Below, one piece after another: positions 19,206 through 31,108 of a stretch of 64,000 nt of DNA. The notes beneath the pieces are model-generated. The model was not told the origin of the DNA and ran no database searches. It saw nothing but the letters and a program-made list of their open reading frames with translations. The stretch is from Coccinella septempunctata (lineage: Eukaryota; Arthropoda; Insecta; Coleoptera; Coccinellidae): assembly GCF_907165205.1 (NCBI RefSeq), contig NC_058197.1, positions 14,438,266-14,502,265 on the forward strand, written 5' to 3'. Position 1 is the first letter of the stretch; the number at the start of each line of letters is the position of its first letter. Position numbers and translations under genes: made by a program.

Positions 19206-21902
19206 TTATGTACAACTGGGTTCAAGGAATATGGGTAGGAATTGGTAGGGTAAGGGGTGGGTGCTCTGTGGATTAATATTATTAATCCGCGTTTTCGTAA
19301 TGTTTTTAAGAACATCGTTCACACGACCCAGGTTTTCGTAAAATTTAATTGCAATTTGGTCCATGAATTGACGAATGGTGGGAATTTCGGTGATTGCATG
19401 GAGTTCGTTAATGCGGGTGTATCTATTCTGGCCTGTGATTAAACGTAGGCATCTATTTTGGAAAACTTGCAATGGGCGTAGTGGTGTTGGTAGAAGGTGA
19501 CAGAAGGCCGGGGCGGCGTATGTTATCTGGGGTCTTATTATTGACTTATATAAGAGTGTTTTATTCTTCTCATTTAAACGGCTGTTTCTGCGTAAAAGGG
19601 GGTATAAAGTACGCTTAGCTATCAAACCGCGAGTTACTACGTTCTTTATGTGTTTGTGGAAGTTCAATCTTTCATCTAATTCAATTCCGAGATATTTCAC
19701 ACTTTTTACGGGTTGTATCTGATGATCGTTTATTTTTAATTTTTTAAATATAGTTTTATCGGTGGTCCGCCTGCTAAACACGATTTGTTCTGTTTTATTT
19801 GCGTTTATCTTAATTTTCCACTTTTCGTAATATTCAGATAACTTATTTACGTGATATTGGATTTTGGCATTTGCTGCGGCCACCCAAGCGGAATGTGCGT
19901 AAATGGCCGTGTCATCTGCGAAAAGTGCACGTTGTGTGCCTGGAAATTCGGGGAGGTCGTGTATGAAAATGTTGAATAGTTTGGGTCCTAGAATGGATCC
20001 TTGAACTATTCCCGCTTCTAATTCAACAGTTTTCGATAGGGTTTCATTTACTTTTACTTTGATTTTGCGGTTTCTCAGATATGAGTGGATAATTTTTATC
20101 ATGAATGCGGGGAATTTTAATTTAATCATTTTGTAAATTAGACCTGCAACCCAGACTTTGTCAAATGCTTTTTCTATGTCTAAGAGGAGCATGACAGTGT
20201 GATTTTGTTTATTGAAGTTATTTACTATATCTGTAACAATACGGCAGATCTGTTGAATTGCACTGTGTTTTTCCTTGAATCCAAATTGATGATCATCCTT
20301 CATCTTCACTTTTCTTATTATATTCGTTAATCTTGTTGCCAAAATTTTTTCCGCTATTTTGCTTAGTGTCGACAACAGACTGATCGGTCTGTAACTATTG
20401 GGTTCTTTTTTGTTTTTCTTTGGTTTGTGTACAGGAATGACTATTGCCGTCTTCCATGATTCTGGCCAATGTTGTAATTTAATGATGGCATTTATTATAT
20501 ATGTTATTTGTACTATTGCTTTTTTGGAAAGATTTTTTATCAGTCTGTTGTCGATTTGATCAATGCCAGGAGCTTTGTTGTTAGATAATTTATGAATTAC
20601 AGCTTTGATTTCGGAGGGGTTCGTGAGGAATTTTGAGTTAGGGGTTCGTGAATTCTGTAGTATGAAATTTTCAGCTATTTTTTCGATTTCTTCCTGTGTG
20701 TTATTGTTGGATGAATTGATTCTATGATTTTTTTGGAATGTTTCCGCGAATATATCTGATTTTTCTGTATCTGTGATGTAGTCAATGTTATTTTCAGAGA
20801 GTGTTGGGATAGACTCGTATTGTTTTCGCAATGATTTAGCGGTTTTCCAAAGTGACCTATCGTTAGGATTCAGTTTTCTAAGTTTTGTTTCCCATATCTC
20901 ATTTCTGAAAGTATTTATTTTCTGCCTTATTTCTCTTGTAATGTGATTCATAAGTTCTTTATCTACATTTATTCTATTCGATTGCCAGCGTTTTCTAATA
21001 TGGTTGCGGTAATTTATAAGTTGGATAATATCTGGTGGTAATTTATCTTGGATTAGTTTTTTCTGATTTTGGGGGACTGTTTTAGTTCTTGCAGCATTAA
21101 TGGCCTGGGTGAATTTTTCTATTTCAAGTTCTAAATCTTCTGTAGTGGATATGTTATTCTGTATCGTGATTAATCGATCTAAGGTCTTTCGGAATAGTGT
21201 CCAGTTAGTGTTAGAGTAATCATAAACCATTTTGTCGGGGGTTGATTCAGAATTATTAATTAAAATTGAAAAAACTACGGGATTGTGGTCTGATGAGAGT
21301 TCAGAATGGGATATGGGCTCAGATATGTCAATGAAATTTTTTGCTACAATTAGGTCTATCGTTGAGGGTGTTGTGTTGTTACGGGGGTAGTGGGTGGGTT
21401 CTTCCGTGGAGTACAAGTTACAATCATCGTTGGATTCAAGGAAGTTTAGTAATGTGCCTCCGTTTACGTTATTTGATTCACATTTCCAACATTCGTGTCT
21501 AGCATTCAGATCACCGATAACAAGAGTTTTATTACGACTGAGTAATTGGGTTAGGCAAGATTCTTGAAAATTATTTGACGGTCGGTTGTATGCCGCAATT
21601 ATGGAAATTTTGTTATTCACTTGGATGCCGATGTTTTCAATGGAGCAAGTACTTTCAGGTAAGGGTTTAAAGGGAATTCCGTTACGGATTAGGATAGCCA
21701 CCCCGCCAAAGCCTGAGTCGTCTGAACGATGTCTTATTACTACCTGGAATCCTTTTATGTAGAACTTTTGCGATGATTTTATTTTGAGTTCATTTAAAAG
21801 CATAATATCAATTTTATGGGTGTTAAGAAAATGTGAAAGTTCTAAATGTTTGCCGTTAATTCCGTCGGCATTCCAGGTAGACAGTTTGAGTTTAGAATTC
21901 AT
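19206..21902 (-). CDS. LINE ORF2: AP endonuclease and reverse transcriptase
   Basis: 898 residues. It nicks target DNA and reverse-transcribes the element RNA from the nick (target-primed reverse transcription). The N-terminal exonuclease/endonuclease/phosphatase domain spans about residues 1-215: STWNADGING (Asn11), LLNELK (Glu38), AAYNRPSN, IGDLNARH (Asp131, Asn133), TIDLIVAK and SDHNPV (Asp205, His206), the full catalytic set. The RT is at about 430-740: APGIDQI, YRPISLLSTLSKIAEK, LLDIEKAFDKVW (motif A, Asp575), GIVQGSILGPKLFN, FADD (Asp663/664) and KYLGIELD. There is no RNase H and no CCHC at the C terminus. The chosen ATG overlaps the end of ORF1 by 11 bp (ATGAATTCTAA), suggesting coupled reinitiation. 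No internal stop, so likely functional. Confidence 0.95.
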   Translation of the reverse strand: MNSKLKLSTWNADGINGKHLELSHFLNTHKIDIMLLNELKIKSSQKFYIKGFQVVIRHRSDDSGFGGVAILIRNGIPFKPLPESTCSIENIGIQVNNKISIIAAYNRPSNNFQESCLTQLLSRNKTLVIGDLNARHECWKCESNNVNGGTLLNFLESNDDCNLYSTEEPTHYPRNNTTPSTIDLIVAKNFIDISEPISHSELSSDHNPVVFSILINNSESTPDKMVYDYSNTNWTLFRKTLDRLITIQNNISTTEDLELEIEKFTQAINAARTKTVPQNQKKLIQDKLPPDIIQLINYRNHIRKRWQSNRINVDKELMNHITREIRQKINTFRNEIWETKLRKLNPNDRSLWKTAKSLRKQYESIPTLSENNIDYITDTEKSDIFAETFQKNHRINSSNNNTQEEIEKIAENFILQNSRTPNSKFLTNPSEIKAVIHKLSNNKAPGIDQIDNRLIKNLSKKAIVQITYIINAIIKLQHWPESWKTAIVIPVHKPKKNKKEPNSYRPISLLSTLSKIAEKILATRLTNIIRKVKMKDDHQFGFKEKHSAIQQICRIVTDIVNNFNKQNHTVMLLLDIEKAFDKVWVAGLIYKMIKLKFPAFMIKIIHSYLRNRKIKVKVNETLSKTVELEAGIVQGSILGPKLFNIFIHDLPEFPGTQRALFADDTAIYAHSAWVAAANAKIQYHVNKLSEYYEKWKIKINANKTEQIVFSRRTTDKTIFKKLKINDHQIQPVKSVKYLGIELDERLNFHKHIKNVVTRGLIAKRTLYPLLRRNSRLNEKNKTLLYKSIIRPQITYAAPAFCHLLPTPLRPLQVFQNRCLRLITGQNRYTRINELHAITEIPTIRQFMDQIAIKFYENLGRVNDVLKNITKTRINNINPQSTHPLPYQFLPIFLEPSCT

Positions 21903-23298
21903 CTTGTTCTAATTGGTCCAAACATTCCATCATTATGGTGAATTTTGACCTTGGGTCAGTCGCTTTGGTAATTGAAGTATTGAGTTTTTTGAATATTTCT
22001 ACAAGTTTTGGGATATTGATTTTTTGACATAGTTTTCTGTACTCGTCTTGGAGCTCGAAAAAGGAATTTAGAGGGGAATTACCAGTTGTACTATTCGGAG
22101 AAATGGCGCCATTAATGATGTTTCCCGGGGCTCTAATATCCTCTTGTTGTTGGGGAATAGTCCTTCCAGGGGTAGATGTTGGGCATTTCGGGGATAATCT
22201 GTTTCCTTCGTTTTGCTGTTTCCTTACTTCCCAAATGTTTTTTTGGGGTAGTGGGGCTTCGATATATCTAAGCTGTTGGGTTGTCCGGGCTCTCGCGGCT
22301 CTGCTTTCTATTACCTTCAGATACTCACTGCATGTGATGCTATTGGCGGGATGGTTTCCCTTACAATTCGCGCATTTAGCTGGAGTGCTCATGTCCTTGG
22401 TGCAATTTTTTGTAAGGTGCCCTTCGGCGCATTTTAGGCATACAACGGCCCGGTTACAATTAGATGTCGCGTGACCCCATTGTTGGCAGCGGTGACATTG
22501 TATCACCTGTTTATTAGAGACGTATCTGTCCCATTTCACTATTATGTGGTTTATAGCGCGCACTTTTTCAATGTTTCTGAGAGTTATTCTTGCATCAGTT
22601 ATTACTAGAAATATTGGGGATTTAGTCCCCTTCATTTTGTAAACCGCACGTACCGGGATTTCGTGTTTTTCTTTCAGCTCCTTTAATATTGCTGTTGTTT
22701 CAGGTACATTATCTAAACCGTGGAGTGTGAAGGCATGAGTTTTATTCTCACTCAGTGTATATGTATGAAATTCCTGATTTCGCTCAGTGAAGAAATTAAC
22801 CAATTTCTTGTAGTCTTCAATTCTGTCACACAGTATATTTGTGGAATATCTTCGGTATTTTATGTGGAATGGTCCCTTGATCATTATACTGATGTCGTCA
22901 ACAATTTTATCAGCGTTAGTGATAGTGCCTTTTACTACTATCGGAGGAGGTTTTTTCGGCTTGACTATCCTTACGTTGGGGCTTTCTGTGGCTTCTTCTT
23001 GCTCGTCGCTGTTTAGGGATGAATATTTGTTATCGATTTTCACCTCGTATGGTGTGCGGTTTAATGATTTTTTTATAGCTACCGGGTGGGTGAAGCTAGG
23101 GTTATCCGAGTCGTGGATACGGGATCTTTTTGAATTTCTCGCAGGTTCTTCATCACCTGATGAATCGGATTCTTCTGTGGGATTTTTTCCTCGTCTTTTC
23201 GGTGGGGTGTTTTCTTTAGTTTCACTATTTATTTGTTTCATTATATTTTTAGATTTGACACTAATGTTCGATAAAAAATCTTCCTCCGAAAGATTCAT
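21892..23298 (-). CDS. LINE ORF1: Gag-like RNA-binding protein
   Basis: 468 residues; the nucleic-acid chaperone that packages the element RNA. The first 120 residues are charged and low-complexity with a basic KR patch (PPKRRGK, NSKRSR), typical of an unstructured, nuclear-targeting N terminus. Residues about 185-265 match the PRE_C2HC region found ahead of zinc knuckles in Jockey gag proteins (HAFTLHGLDNVPE ... VKWDRYVSNKQVIQC). Three zinc knuckles follow: CHRCQQWGHATSNC (268-281), CLKCAEGHLTKNC (287-299) and CANCKGNHPANSITC (about 309-323). The start fits the first ATG after the 166-bp 5'UTR. The reading frame is complete. Confidence 0.95.
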   Translation of the reverse strand: MNLSEEDFLSNISVKSKNIMKQINSETKENTPPKRRGKNPTEESDSSGDEEPARNSKRSRIHDSDNPSFTHPVAIKKSLNRTPYEVKIDNKYSSLNSDEQEEATESPNVRIVKPKKPPPIVVKGTITNADKIVDDISIMIKGPFHIKYRRYSTNILCDRIEDYKKLVNFFTERNQEFHTYTLSENKTHAFTLHGLDNVPETTAILKELKEKHEIPVRAVYKMKGTKSPIFLVITDARITLRNIEKVRAINHIIVKWDRYVSNKQVIQCHRCQQWGHATSNCNRAVVCLKCAEGHLTKNCTKDMSTPAKCANCKGNHPANSITCSEYLKVIESRAARARTTQQLRYIEAPLPQKNIWEVRKQQNEGNRLSPKCPTSTPGRTIPQQQEDIRAPGNIINGAISPNSTTGNSPLNSFFELQDEYRKLCQKINIPKLVEIFKKLNTSITKATDPRSKFTIMMECLDQLEQDEF

Positions 23299-23428
23299 AT
23301 TGTTTTTCTTTCACTTTTCCACTTTTTCGCGGTTTGAGATTTCGTTTAGGCACGATTTCGACAAATCTCAAAGAATTCTACTGAGCACACTCGATGGTCA
23401 CACTGATGGTCACACTGTACACTAGAAC

Positions 23429-23463
23429 ACGTCTAACCAGCTCGAAGTCTGGGACTCGAATGA
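23429..23463 (-). promoter_or_regulatory. Internal Pol II promoter of the LINE: Inr + DPE
   Basis: On the minus strand TCATTC (23,463-23,458) matches the insect initiator TCAKTY with A+1 at 23,461. AGACGT (23,434-23,429) matches the DPE consensus RGWYVT and occupies +28 to +33, the exact spacing needed. No TATA box lies upstream, as expected because upstream DNA is target sequence. This downstream promoter lets the element transcribe its own 5' end. Confidence 0.88.
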
Positions 23464-23464
23464 A

Positions 23465-23886
23465 CGAAGTCGAGAAAATTAACTCAATTATGTATACATG
23501 CCCTTTTCATTTTTATGCCATTGTGTTGACTGGGGGTTCGATTCTTCTGGAATTTACAACTCTGGTTATTTCCCCAGCTCCTGACAAGGGTGAATTCTAT
23601 AGACTTATCACCCTAAGGAGACAAAACATCGACTCAACGATGTTCCACAAAGGGAATTATACAATGATGAATATCGGACCTACTTGTCGTGCATTACACC
23701 TCATTTGGCAACGCTGTGAGGAAAATACACACTTTTACCACCTAAAGTCTATCGTTTCATGAAAGCCTAACAAAGTTGTCAGGTCCAAACTCGAAGATTA
23801 TAGAGTAGAAAGATAGGAAACGCCCTTACATCTCTAGTACTAAAAACCGACTAAATTTGGCCTCTGTTCACCACATTTGACAATGA
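23465..23886. other. Unassigned stretch inside right repeat
   Basis: Counterpart of 7,612-8,033; nothing recognised. Confidence 0.4.
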
Positions 23887-24026
23887 GATGGCGCTGAAAA
23901 CGCACTTTCAATACAGAATACTGTTTATTAGCACTCTTCTATTTTATAATTGAAGGGCAACAAATTCGAATTCTATTCCTTGTGTTGGATTTCAATATCG
24001 ACTTTGTTGAGACCAATTACGAATCA
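23887..24026. repeat. 140-bp direct repeat, left member (right block)
   Basis: Counterpart of 8,034-8,173. Confidence 0.93.
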
Positions 24027-24396
24027 TTGTTGGACCTACCGTACAAATCGGGTTAGACTTGTCAACGACAGCTTAGAAATGCAATTGATTTGCTGCTGCA
24101 TCTCCAAAATTGTATTGAACAAGTCTGGTCTGTAATGTCACAGCAATTACACCGCTTACCTGTCCCACCACAGACATTACAACAGCTCGCCTATGCTATG
24201 AGGGACATTTATCAAAACATTCCTAAAATTTCCATGGATAGCCTCATTTACATAATACCCAATAGAAAAAGAGCATTACAAAGAGCTAGAGGAATCCCCA
24301 CCACGTATTTAACCTTCATTATAACGTGTAACAGAAGGGACCTGCAATTTTCATCAGGTGGAATCCTTGTTTTTTTCGTTTCTTCACTGCAGAGAT
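24027..24396 (+). pseudogene. Tc1-like transposase remnant (right block)
   Basis: Counterpart of 8,174-8,543, without differences noticed; the readable frame starts at 24,090. Confidence 0.85.
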
Positions 24397-24536
24397 GATG
24401 GCGCTGAAAACGCACTTTCAATACAGAATACTGTTTATTAGCACTCTTCTTTTTTATAATTGAAAGGCAACAAATTCGAATTCTATTCCTTGTGTTGGAT
24501 TTCAATATCGACTTTGTTGAGACCAATTACGAATCA
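24397..24536. repeat. 140-bp direct repeat, right member (right block)
   Basis: Counterpart of 8,544-8,683. Confidence 0.93.
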
Positions 24537-24617
24537 ACAGATTGTAACTTTAGCCTTGATATTGTCACATTCTCCAGAAGAACATTAATTTATTCCAGAT
24601 ATCAAATGGATTGAGCT

Positions 24618-25323
24618 CTGTTGGAGCCCTTTCCTGGTTTTCGGGCTCATGGTGGTGGTCTAGTCCTTGCTGCTCCTAGGATCCCTGATGTGGGTCCTTC
24701 TCGGCCTCTTGGTTGGATTCCTAATCGCCTCGAACTTCTTGTTTTCGTCCATTTGAAGTTTCTTCAAATTTTCTTCGGTATCAGGCCTGCAGGTGAGATG
24801 ACAATATGCCTGGTCTTGATATCTGTTAACTGGTTTGTTCCTCGAGTTCTTTTTGCTTCGAAATCATCTCCATGTGCCTATCTAGTGGGTTGTTGTTATT
24901 TGTTTGAAATCGCCATGTCGATTAATAGTGCTCTATTCACGCCTTTATTGTGCAATATGAGGTCTGTGAGGACTGTGTAATCATAGTTAAGGTTGTGATA
25001 ATCATTTTCCATAAAGAATCTGGATAGGAGCTCTGTTGTCCTAGAAAGTTTCTATTTCATTTCCAATTCTTGATGTGAAATATTCTTGTATTCCGTGCCT
25101 TCGAACATCAGGCATAGCTTGGTGATGTGCTGGATGTTTTCATGTGTCGCACAGCTATCGTCCGTCACTGAGGCTTCATTGGCGTTATTTTCCATATAGT
25201 TCCTTATTATCATTGAATATGATTCTCTGAGGTTTGGTTCGACCTTCGAGATTAAAATTCCATTAGTGAACCAAGTGGGACTTGTTTGTTGTAGACTATA
25301 GATCTCTTTCAACGATTACCATG
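24618..25323 (-). pseudogene. R2-like LINE remnant (right block)
   Basis: Counterpart of 8,765-9,470, with the same stops and frameshifts. Confidence 0.7.
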
Positions 25324-25502
25324 AAGAGTTCCTCAAAGCAGAAGCTGGTGCCAGCTCGGTCCTCTCTTGGAGAAGGGATGCATTGCCATCCTCCACCATC
25401 TTCAGAGCCCTCGCGTGTCTCATAAACAGACCACTATCACGCCATTGTCCTTGTTAAGATACTCTAAGAGCTGTATTCAGCTCGTGGTAGCTGCAGAAGC
25501 TT

Positions 25503-25733
25503 TCGGTTGTTGGTTGTGAAAGCACCACGAGTGTTTTGTCCAGGTTCTTTCCTCTGGAGGGCTTTTCTATTTTTCACCTCCCATTGTTACACTGCTGCTG
25601 TTTATCGGTCTTTCCCAAGCCCACAAAAAGGTTCAGGTTCACCAGGTGTTAACCTTGATACCCTTTGCTCAAGTTGTTTGGCATTTTCCTGTAACAATGC
25701 CCTGGAACTCATATAAAAGTCACCTTATTGCCA
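25503..25733 (-). pseudogene. LINE fragment, RNase H tail (right block)
   Basis: Counterpart of 9,650-9,880. Confidence 0.6.
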
Positions 25734-26777
25734 ATTGACAGTTGCATTATGACATTTCTGGTAATACACAGAGGGAGAAGCTGAATCTACAAAGTTTTCA
25801 CCCTTTCAATCCCTCTCTCTCGTCCTTATCAACCTGGACCATACCCCATCCACCCCTTTCCCCTCCATCCTGAACTCCGATCAAGTCACGAAAGTGACAA
25901 AGATGCAATTTTCGGTCGTACATTACGTCCTTCGTCGTATGACAAAGTACCCGATTTCTACGGAACACGATATGCGAACGGCGACACTTTCCTAATGACG
26001 AGATTTGTCATCTTTTGTGCCCCGCGGGGTATTGGACGGACGGGGGCGCGCGCGGCGGACACGCTACAGGATTTTATAGGAAACCGGGCATTGTTTGTCG
26101 TATTCAGATTCCTCGGACGGTAATTGCACGTGAAGTTGTGTGAATCGGGGGTCGTTTGTCAGCGTCCGCTCTCGGTAATGGTGATGATTTTTGAGCGAAG
26201 AAATAGCTTAAGGACCTGTTGTTATTGAGATCGAGATCGTATTAAGGGGGCGCTCGAGATCAGTTGAAGAAGATGGATTCGGTTCCCATTCAAATTATAT
26301 GAATTGCCGACACCTATGACGTGTTTTATGACGTCAGGTTTGCGGATCTAACGTCGACGTTTATACAGGTTGGGCTTCTGAAAAACCCCCTGTAGGTTTG
26401 AAGGTCAGCAGAAGAATTATATAAAAACACTCGGACACGTCGATTTAAATTGAAATATCTCAGAAAACAATGAATTTAGTAAAAAAAAAAAATAAATATG
26501 CTTTACTTAGAATAGAAAGGACTTTCGAATGAGATATCACTTACCTCAACTACCCTATTCAAAATATAGGGCTTGGGGTGATAACACGGTTGAAGCGAAC
26601 GGTTTCGAATTTGATCTTAGATGTTGTCCCCCTGGAATGAGAAATTGACGTTTCCGAGTGTTATACAATTCGATTCTGCCGACCTAAGAGTTGCTTCATT
26701 TTCAATTGCCATTCTGTAGATCGCACTATTATTATTAGTGTTAGTCTTTCGGGAACTGCGACCATGTAGATCTTTTG
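25734..26777. other. Unassigned stretch (right block)
   Basis: Counterpart of 9,881-10,924, including the CRE pair at 26,317-26,336. Confidence 0.5.
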
Positions 26778-27718
26778 TTCTCTAACCTACTCATTCATGG
26801 GAACCCAAGGAGGTTGTCAATGTTGTTGACAAAACCGACGACATCCTTAGGGGCCTTGGCAATTACCTTGTGAGTATCCAGGACCGGTTTCAACATATGA
26901 ATGGTTCTTAGGCCAGCCAGCTCTGGACACTGGAATACTATGTGTTCAGCTGTTTCTGCTTCTGATATACACAGCCTGCAACCCTCATCTGCTGACTTTC
27001 CCATACGGTACAAATGATATTTGTACCGACAGTGCCCGGTCAGCAGTCCCACCATCACCCGAAGCTCAGCTCATCACAAGAGTCTTTGACTGAGTATGTC
27101 CAGGAGTGTTTCTTCAGAGGGTTATTGTGTTGTGAAACTCCCATTGTTGGACCACTGTCTCATATTAGTATTTTCGAAGCCCACAGAAAGGCTCAGGTCC
27201 AGCAGGTGTTAACCTGGATGCTCTTTTTCCAAGTTCATCGACTTTATCATTTCCTTCAACACCACAATGCCCTGATACCCACAGTAGAGTCACTTTATTG
27301 TATTATGACACTCAGCATGTCAGCATAGATCCCTGGCAATGTGATTCCAGGGACCTCAGCATGGGCTGGCTGATCGTGGTGACATAGATATGCGCCCCTT
27401 TGAGGTTCATTTTAAGACACCCCTGAGCGCAAACATAAACAGCCAGTGTCTCGGTCTGTAAAATAGAGGGTTCACTTCCCAGGGCTTCAGAGACACTTAG
27501 TTTAGGTCCATATACGCCAATGCCGATACCACTCTCTGACTTTGATCCTTCAGTAAACCTTGTGGATGACTTCTTGTCCAGACAAAAAGTAAGTCGAACT
27601 AATTTACTCATTTGGTCTGAAAGAACTGCAGGCGTTTTCTTTGGTGGCGTTCTTGTTATACAAAACCGAATGTTATGGCCCTTACATCCAGCTACAACCC
27701 CCGCCAAATATCTCTAGC
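26778..27718 (-). pseudogene. LINE ORF2 3' remnant, RNase H plus tail (right block)
   Basis: Counterpart of 10,925-11,865, with the same FTEGS substitution and frameshift. Confidence 0.85.
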
Positions 27719-28322
27719 AACCACCCCCAAACCGCCCTCCACCCCTCACGCATTAAACCCGTTTGTTTCGCGCCACAATCGAAATAATTGAAGGCGATTG
27801 TACGAATTCCATCAAACGGAAACAATACATAACCTCAATCCGTAGGGAAACAAACAAACGCGAAGCGGCCCGCCGACAAACGATTTCAATTAAAATGGCG
27901 GAGTAAAAACAAAGGCGACAACGCAGGTGACTCGATCGCCGCCGAGGAGAATTTCAAAGCTCGCTTCTTATTTGCAAGAACAAAGATGCCGCGCGCCGGT
28001 AGTTGTCGCGTAACGAATGGGTGAAAATTGTAATTTGATTATTTTGTATTAATTATGATCCGGTAGAGGGGGCCGCCGAGCGGTTTGCGGATAAATTAGA
28101 AATTCGTCTTTCTTGGGCGCGACACGGCGGGCGGTGCAGATTGGAAAATCACAGCGTGACATAAATGATGTTTTGTTTGCGGGGGGGGGGGGGGTTAGAG
28201 TGGGTGGTGATTTGGCGTCTTCCGCAATCTCAAGACCGAATTAACAGATAGACTAAGCAGCAAATCTCCGAATGGTATTGTTTTCGTCTTATCAACATAT
28301 ATACAGACAGCGTGATTTCAAG
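27719..28322. other. Unassigned stretch (right block)
   Basis: Counterpart of 11,866-12,469; the G run at 28,179-28,194 is interrupted by a C at 28,180. Confidence 0.5.
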
Positions 28323-29091
28323 GGCGAAGCTTTCTTTTCGACAGAAGGTAAAACTCACCAAAATAAGTCGTTTAACCAAAAATTGTCTATATAAAATATC
28401 CAAGATGGCTGAGATACAACCACTAGAAGTTCGACAAAATTTCATCGGATTAGATACATCAGCTCACTTGTGAGAAAATCATAAGTGTTGTTACGAGCAA
28501 TTAAGGGTCAGAAAAAAACTTAGAAAATCGAGGAAGTTTCTTGAAAATGCTTATGCTAGTTATGTTGAAAAAGTGCTATGATGTTTCCCCAATTCATCCC
28601 GTTTATACGACGATTGTTGGAATGTTCGAACAAGAAGATTGTGATGCCCATTGCGAAAAAATTTGTGAATAATTTAGACGAATTTTATTGGAGAGAAGTA
28701 TTATTCTATTTTTAACAGTTGTGTCCTAAGTCTCTTCTGCCAGTTGGTATCAAAATGTGCCATTTCATAAAATCGTGAAAGTTACTGAAAAATAATGAGA
28801 ACAATTCGTCAATCCTAAGTTTCCATTTTCATTACCACGTAAATATCGAACGAGCCAATATCCTAAACGAAACCACATGGTCGAGATAAGTTTTTTCCCA
28901 CTGCTTTGCGATAATTCAGGTATCAAACGTTCTAGGGTCGTATTAGGATCTATTTCAGTAATAATTTTCAATTTTTTTTCAACTGTGTCATTTTCAAAGT
29001 TTTGTATAGGTGATTTTTGGTGACACGCTTCATTTTGACCACTAGACTCTACCTTCTGTTGAAAAAAGCCTCACCTTTAAATACACCCTGT
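28323..29091 (-). mobile_element. ACAGGGTGT-type element (right block)
   Basis: Counterpart of 12,470-13,238. Confidence 0.7.
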
Positions 29092-30619
29092 TCATTGTTA
29101 TCATTGATACACTTGACAAAGATGAAAAGATAGTTTCTCTGTCTCTCTCTCTTTCTCAAAATACGGTGGGAACCCCAAGCCCTTCTGGGACTCAACGGCG
29201 GTCGAACGGTCGCGGAAGCCGGCACTCTACACAGCCTACAATAGGCTTGTTATACCTGCCCAATATATCTTTCTTCTGAATCGCCTACAGAGAGAATGTT
29301 CATGAATACTCACCTGTAGCCTCATCTCCTATGAACATTCCTTCTTTTTATTCATTGTGATATTTTATTTTCGTGAGAAATTGGATCTATTGAATCGGTT
29401 AATGGATTTGACAGCATGTTTGTTTAGTCGTGAATGTTAGGTTGCCTAACTCCAGTTTTTGTCCCGCTTGCTGTCGTCGCCTAGCAGCGCAGAAAACAAA
29501 CTCTTCGACTGTCAATTACCATAATAAGTAGCCCCATAAATCCTTCGACCAGTATCAATAGCTCTTACCCTTCTAGAAGGCGATGACCCTTACTACTACC
29601 CACAAATCTCTCCTCGAATCCGCCGATGAAACCGTTTCCGCTTCCGCAGGTGTGCGGAGCGCCCCCCTTTGCCCGCCGCCGTCACAAACTATAACCTCAA
29701 AATTCGACGGTGCGTTGAGCCGCGTGATTTTCAATCTGCTTCGAAACTTTATAATTGAATAATTTTTCAATAAAAACAAGCGGAGCGCGGAAAGTTGCGA
29801 GACCCGCGAGATTTTCGATTGAAAAAGAAATCCGACGGATGCGGGCGGATCGCGGGGGCTTAGGGGGTGGGTATCGCCCCCCGAGGGGGTGGTTCGTTCT
29901 GGCGGAAAATTGTCGGTACGGAAAAATTGCTATCTATTATCGATGCGTGGTCTTGTTTTGGGGTCGCGGTATTAATAAGGCGGATATGGCGCCCGGGGGT
30001 TAGCCCGTGAGTCGTTTGTTTCGATCATAGTCTGTTTGCGAAGGTATCTTGATAATGATGTGCATATAACGGAAAATGCTTATGACATTCGTTGTGGGAG
30101 GTGACTTTTTGCGTGACTCCTTGGCTTCAGGATACAGTATTGAATGTGAATTTATTATTTTTCCTTTAGTAAATAATAATAATTTGGGATACATTACGCT
30201 TTGAAGAGATAAGAAAGGGACATATGAGAGATACTGCCAAAATATTCGATTAATATCTGATAATAATGCATAATTCTATTATTGAATGCACCTGTACATG
30301 GAAAACCTAACACCTGATAATATTTCATTCAATGAAATTTAAGTACAAAGTGTACATCATCATGTTGAGCCAAATGAAGACAAGATAACCATGGTACCAG
30401 AATTATAATTCGATTATCCACAACAAAAGATGAGCTCAAAGGTTCAAGACAGGGTGTATTCAATGTTTGATTTTTATGAATAGCTTTACTTCACTATATT
30501 CATAATAATCTGCGAACTGTTCGAGTGATATTGAAGGTGAGTACACCGAATCCGATGGTTGCAGTACCAATACTTCACGATTAAGATATGAGAGCAATTT
30601 ATTATAGAGAAGGAAATAT
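29092..30619. other. Unassigned stretch with GC-rich island (right block)
   Basis: Counterpart of 13,239-14,766. Confidence 0.5.
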
Positions 30620-30691
30620 AGGCTGAACTGGAATTTGAACCCTAATTTTTGCCCCATATCAAATCAATCATAAGCCCTAGACCATTGAGCC
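30620..30691 (-). pseudogene. tRNA-Pro pseudogene (right block)
   Basis: Counterpart of 14,767-14,838. Confidence 0.85.
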
Positions 30692-30782
30692 TGCTTGAAA
30701 GAGTTAACAGAGAATATCTATTGGTACTTGTACTTCCACCAGCCGATCAAAGCACGAGAACTTACTGGAGAAGTAAAAATAT

Positions 30783-30854
30783 GGGCTCAACCGGGATTTG
30801 AACCCGGGACCTCTCGCACCCAAAGCGAGAATCATACCCCTAGACCATTGAGCC
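30783..30854 (-). tRNA. tRNA-Pro(UGG), array 2 unit 1
   Basis: Counterpart of 14,930-15,001. Confidence 0.95.
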
Positions 30855-30945
30855 TGATTGAAAGAGTTAACAGTGAATTTCCATTGGTACTGGTACTTTC
30901 ACCAGTCGATCAAAGTACGAAAGCAAGCTGGAGAAGTAAAAATAT

Positions 30946-31017
30946 GGGCTCAACCGGGATTTGAACCCGGGACCTCTCGCACCCAAAGCGAGAATCATAC
31001 CCCTAGACCATTGAGCC
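30946..31017 (-). tRNA. tRNA-Pro(UGG), array 2 unit 2
   Basis: Followed by a TTAACAG spacer where array 1 has TTATCAG. Confidence 0.95.
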
Positions 31018-31108
31018 TGATTGAAAGAGTTAACAGTGAATTTCCATTGGTACTGGTACTTTCACCAGGCGATCAAAGTACGAAAGCAAGCTGGAGAAAT
31101 AAAAATAT

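Larger units (their letters stand above)
18886..23464 (-). mobile_element. Full-length Jockey-like non-LTR retrotransposon
   Basis: 4,579 bp with 5'UTR (about 166 bp, starting near 23,464), ORF1, ORF2 and a 320-bp 3'UTR. Both ORFs are uninterrupted. The 5' end carries an Inr and an exactly spaced DPE. The 3' end has AATAAA (18,909-18,914) about 23 nt before the end and terminates in a short near-tandem tail (GACTTGATTTGACTT on the minus strand) rather than a long poly-A. There is no RNase H domain, as in the Jockey clade. It is bounded on both sides by the 11.27-kb direct repeats. Intact ORFs, intact promoter and near-identical flanks point to a very recent, possibly still active copy. Confidence 0.93.

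Noticed and set aside
22103..23425. Plus-strand frames of 123 and 194 codons
   Set aside because: Antisense to the intact LINE ORF1, hydrophobic by reverse translation; no evidence of their own.
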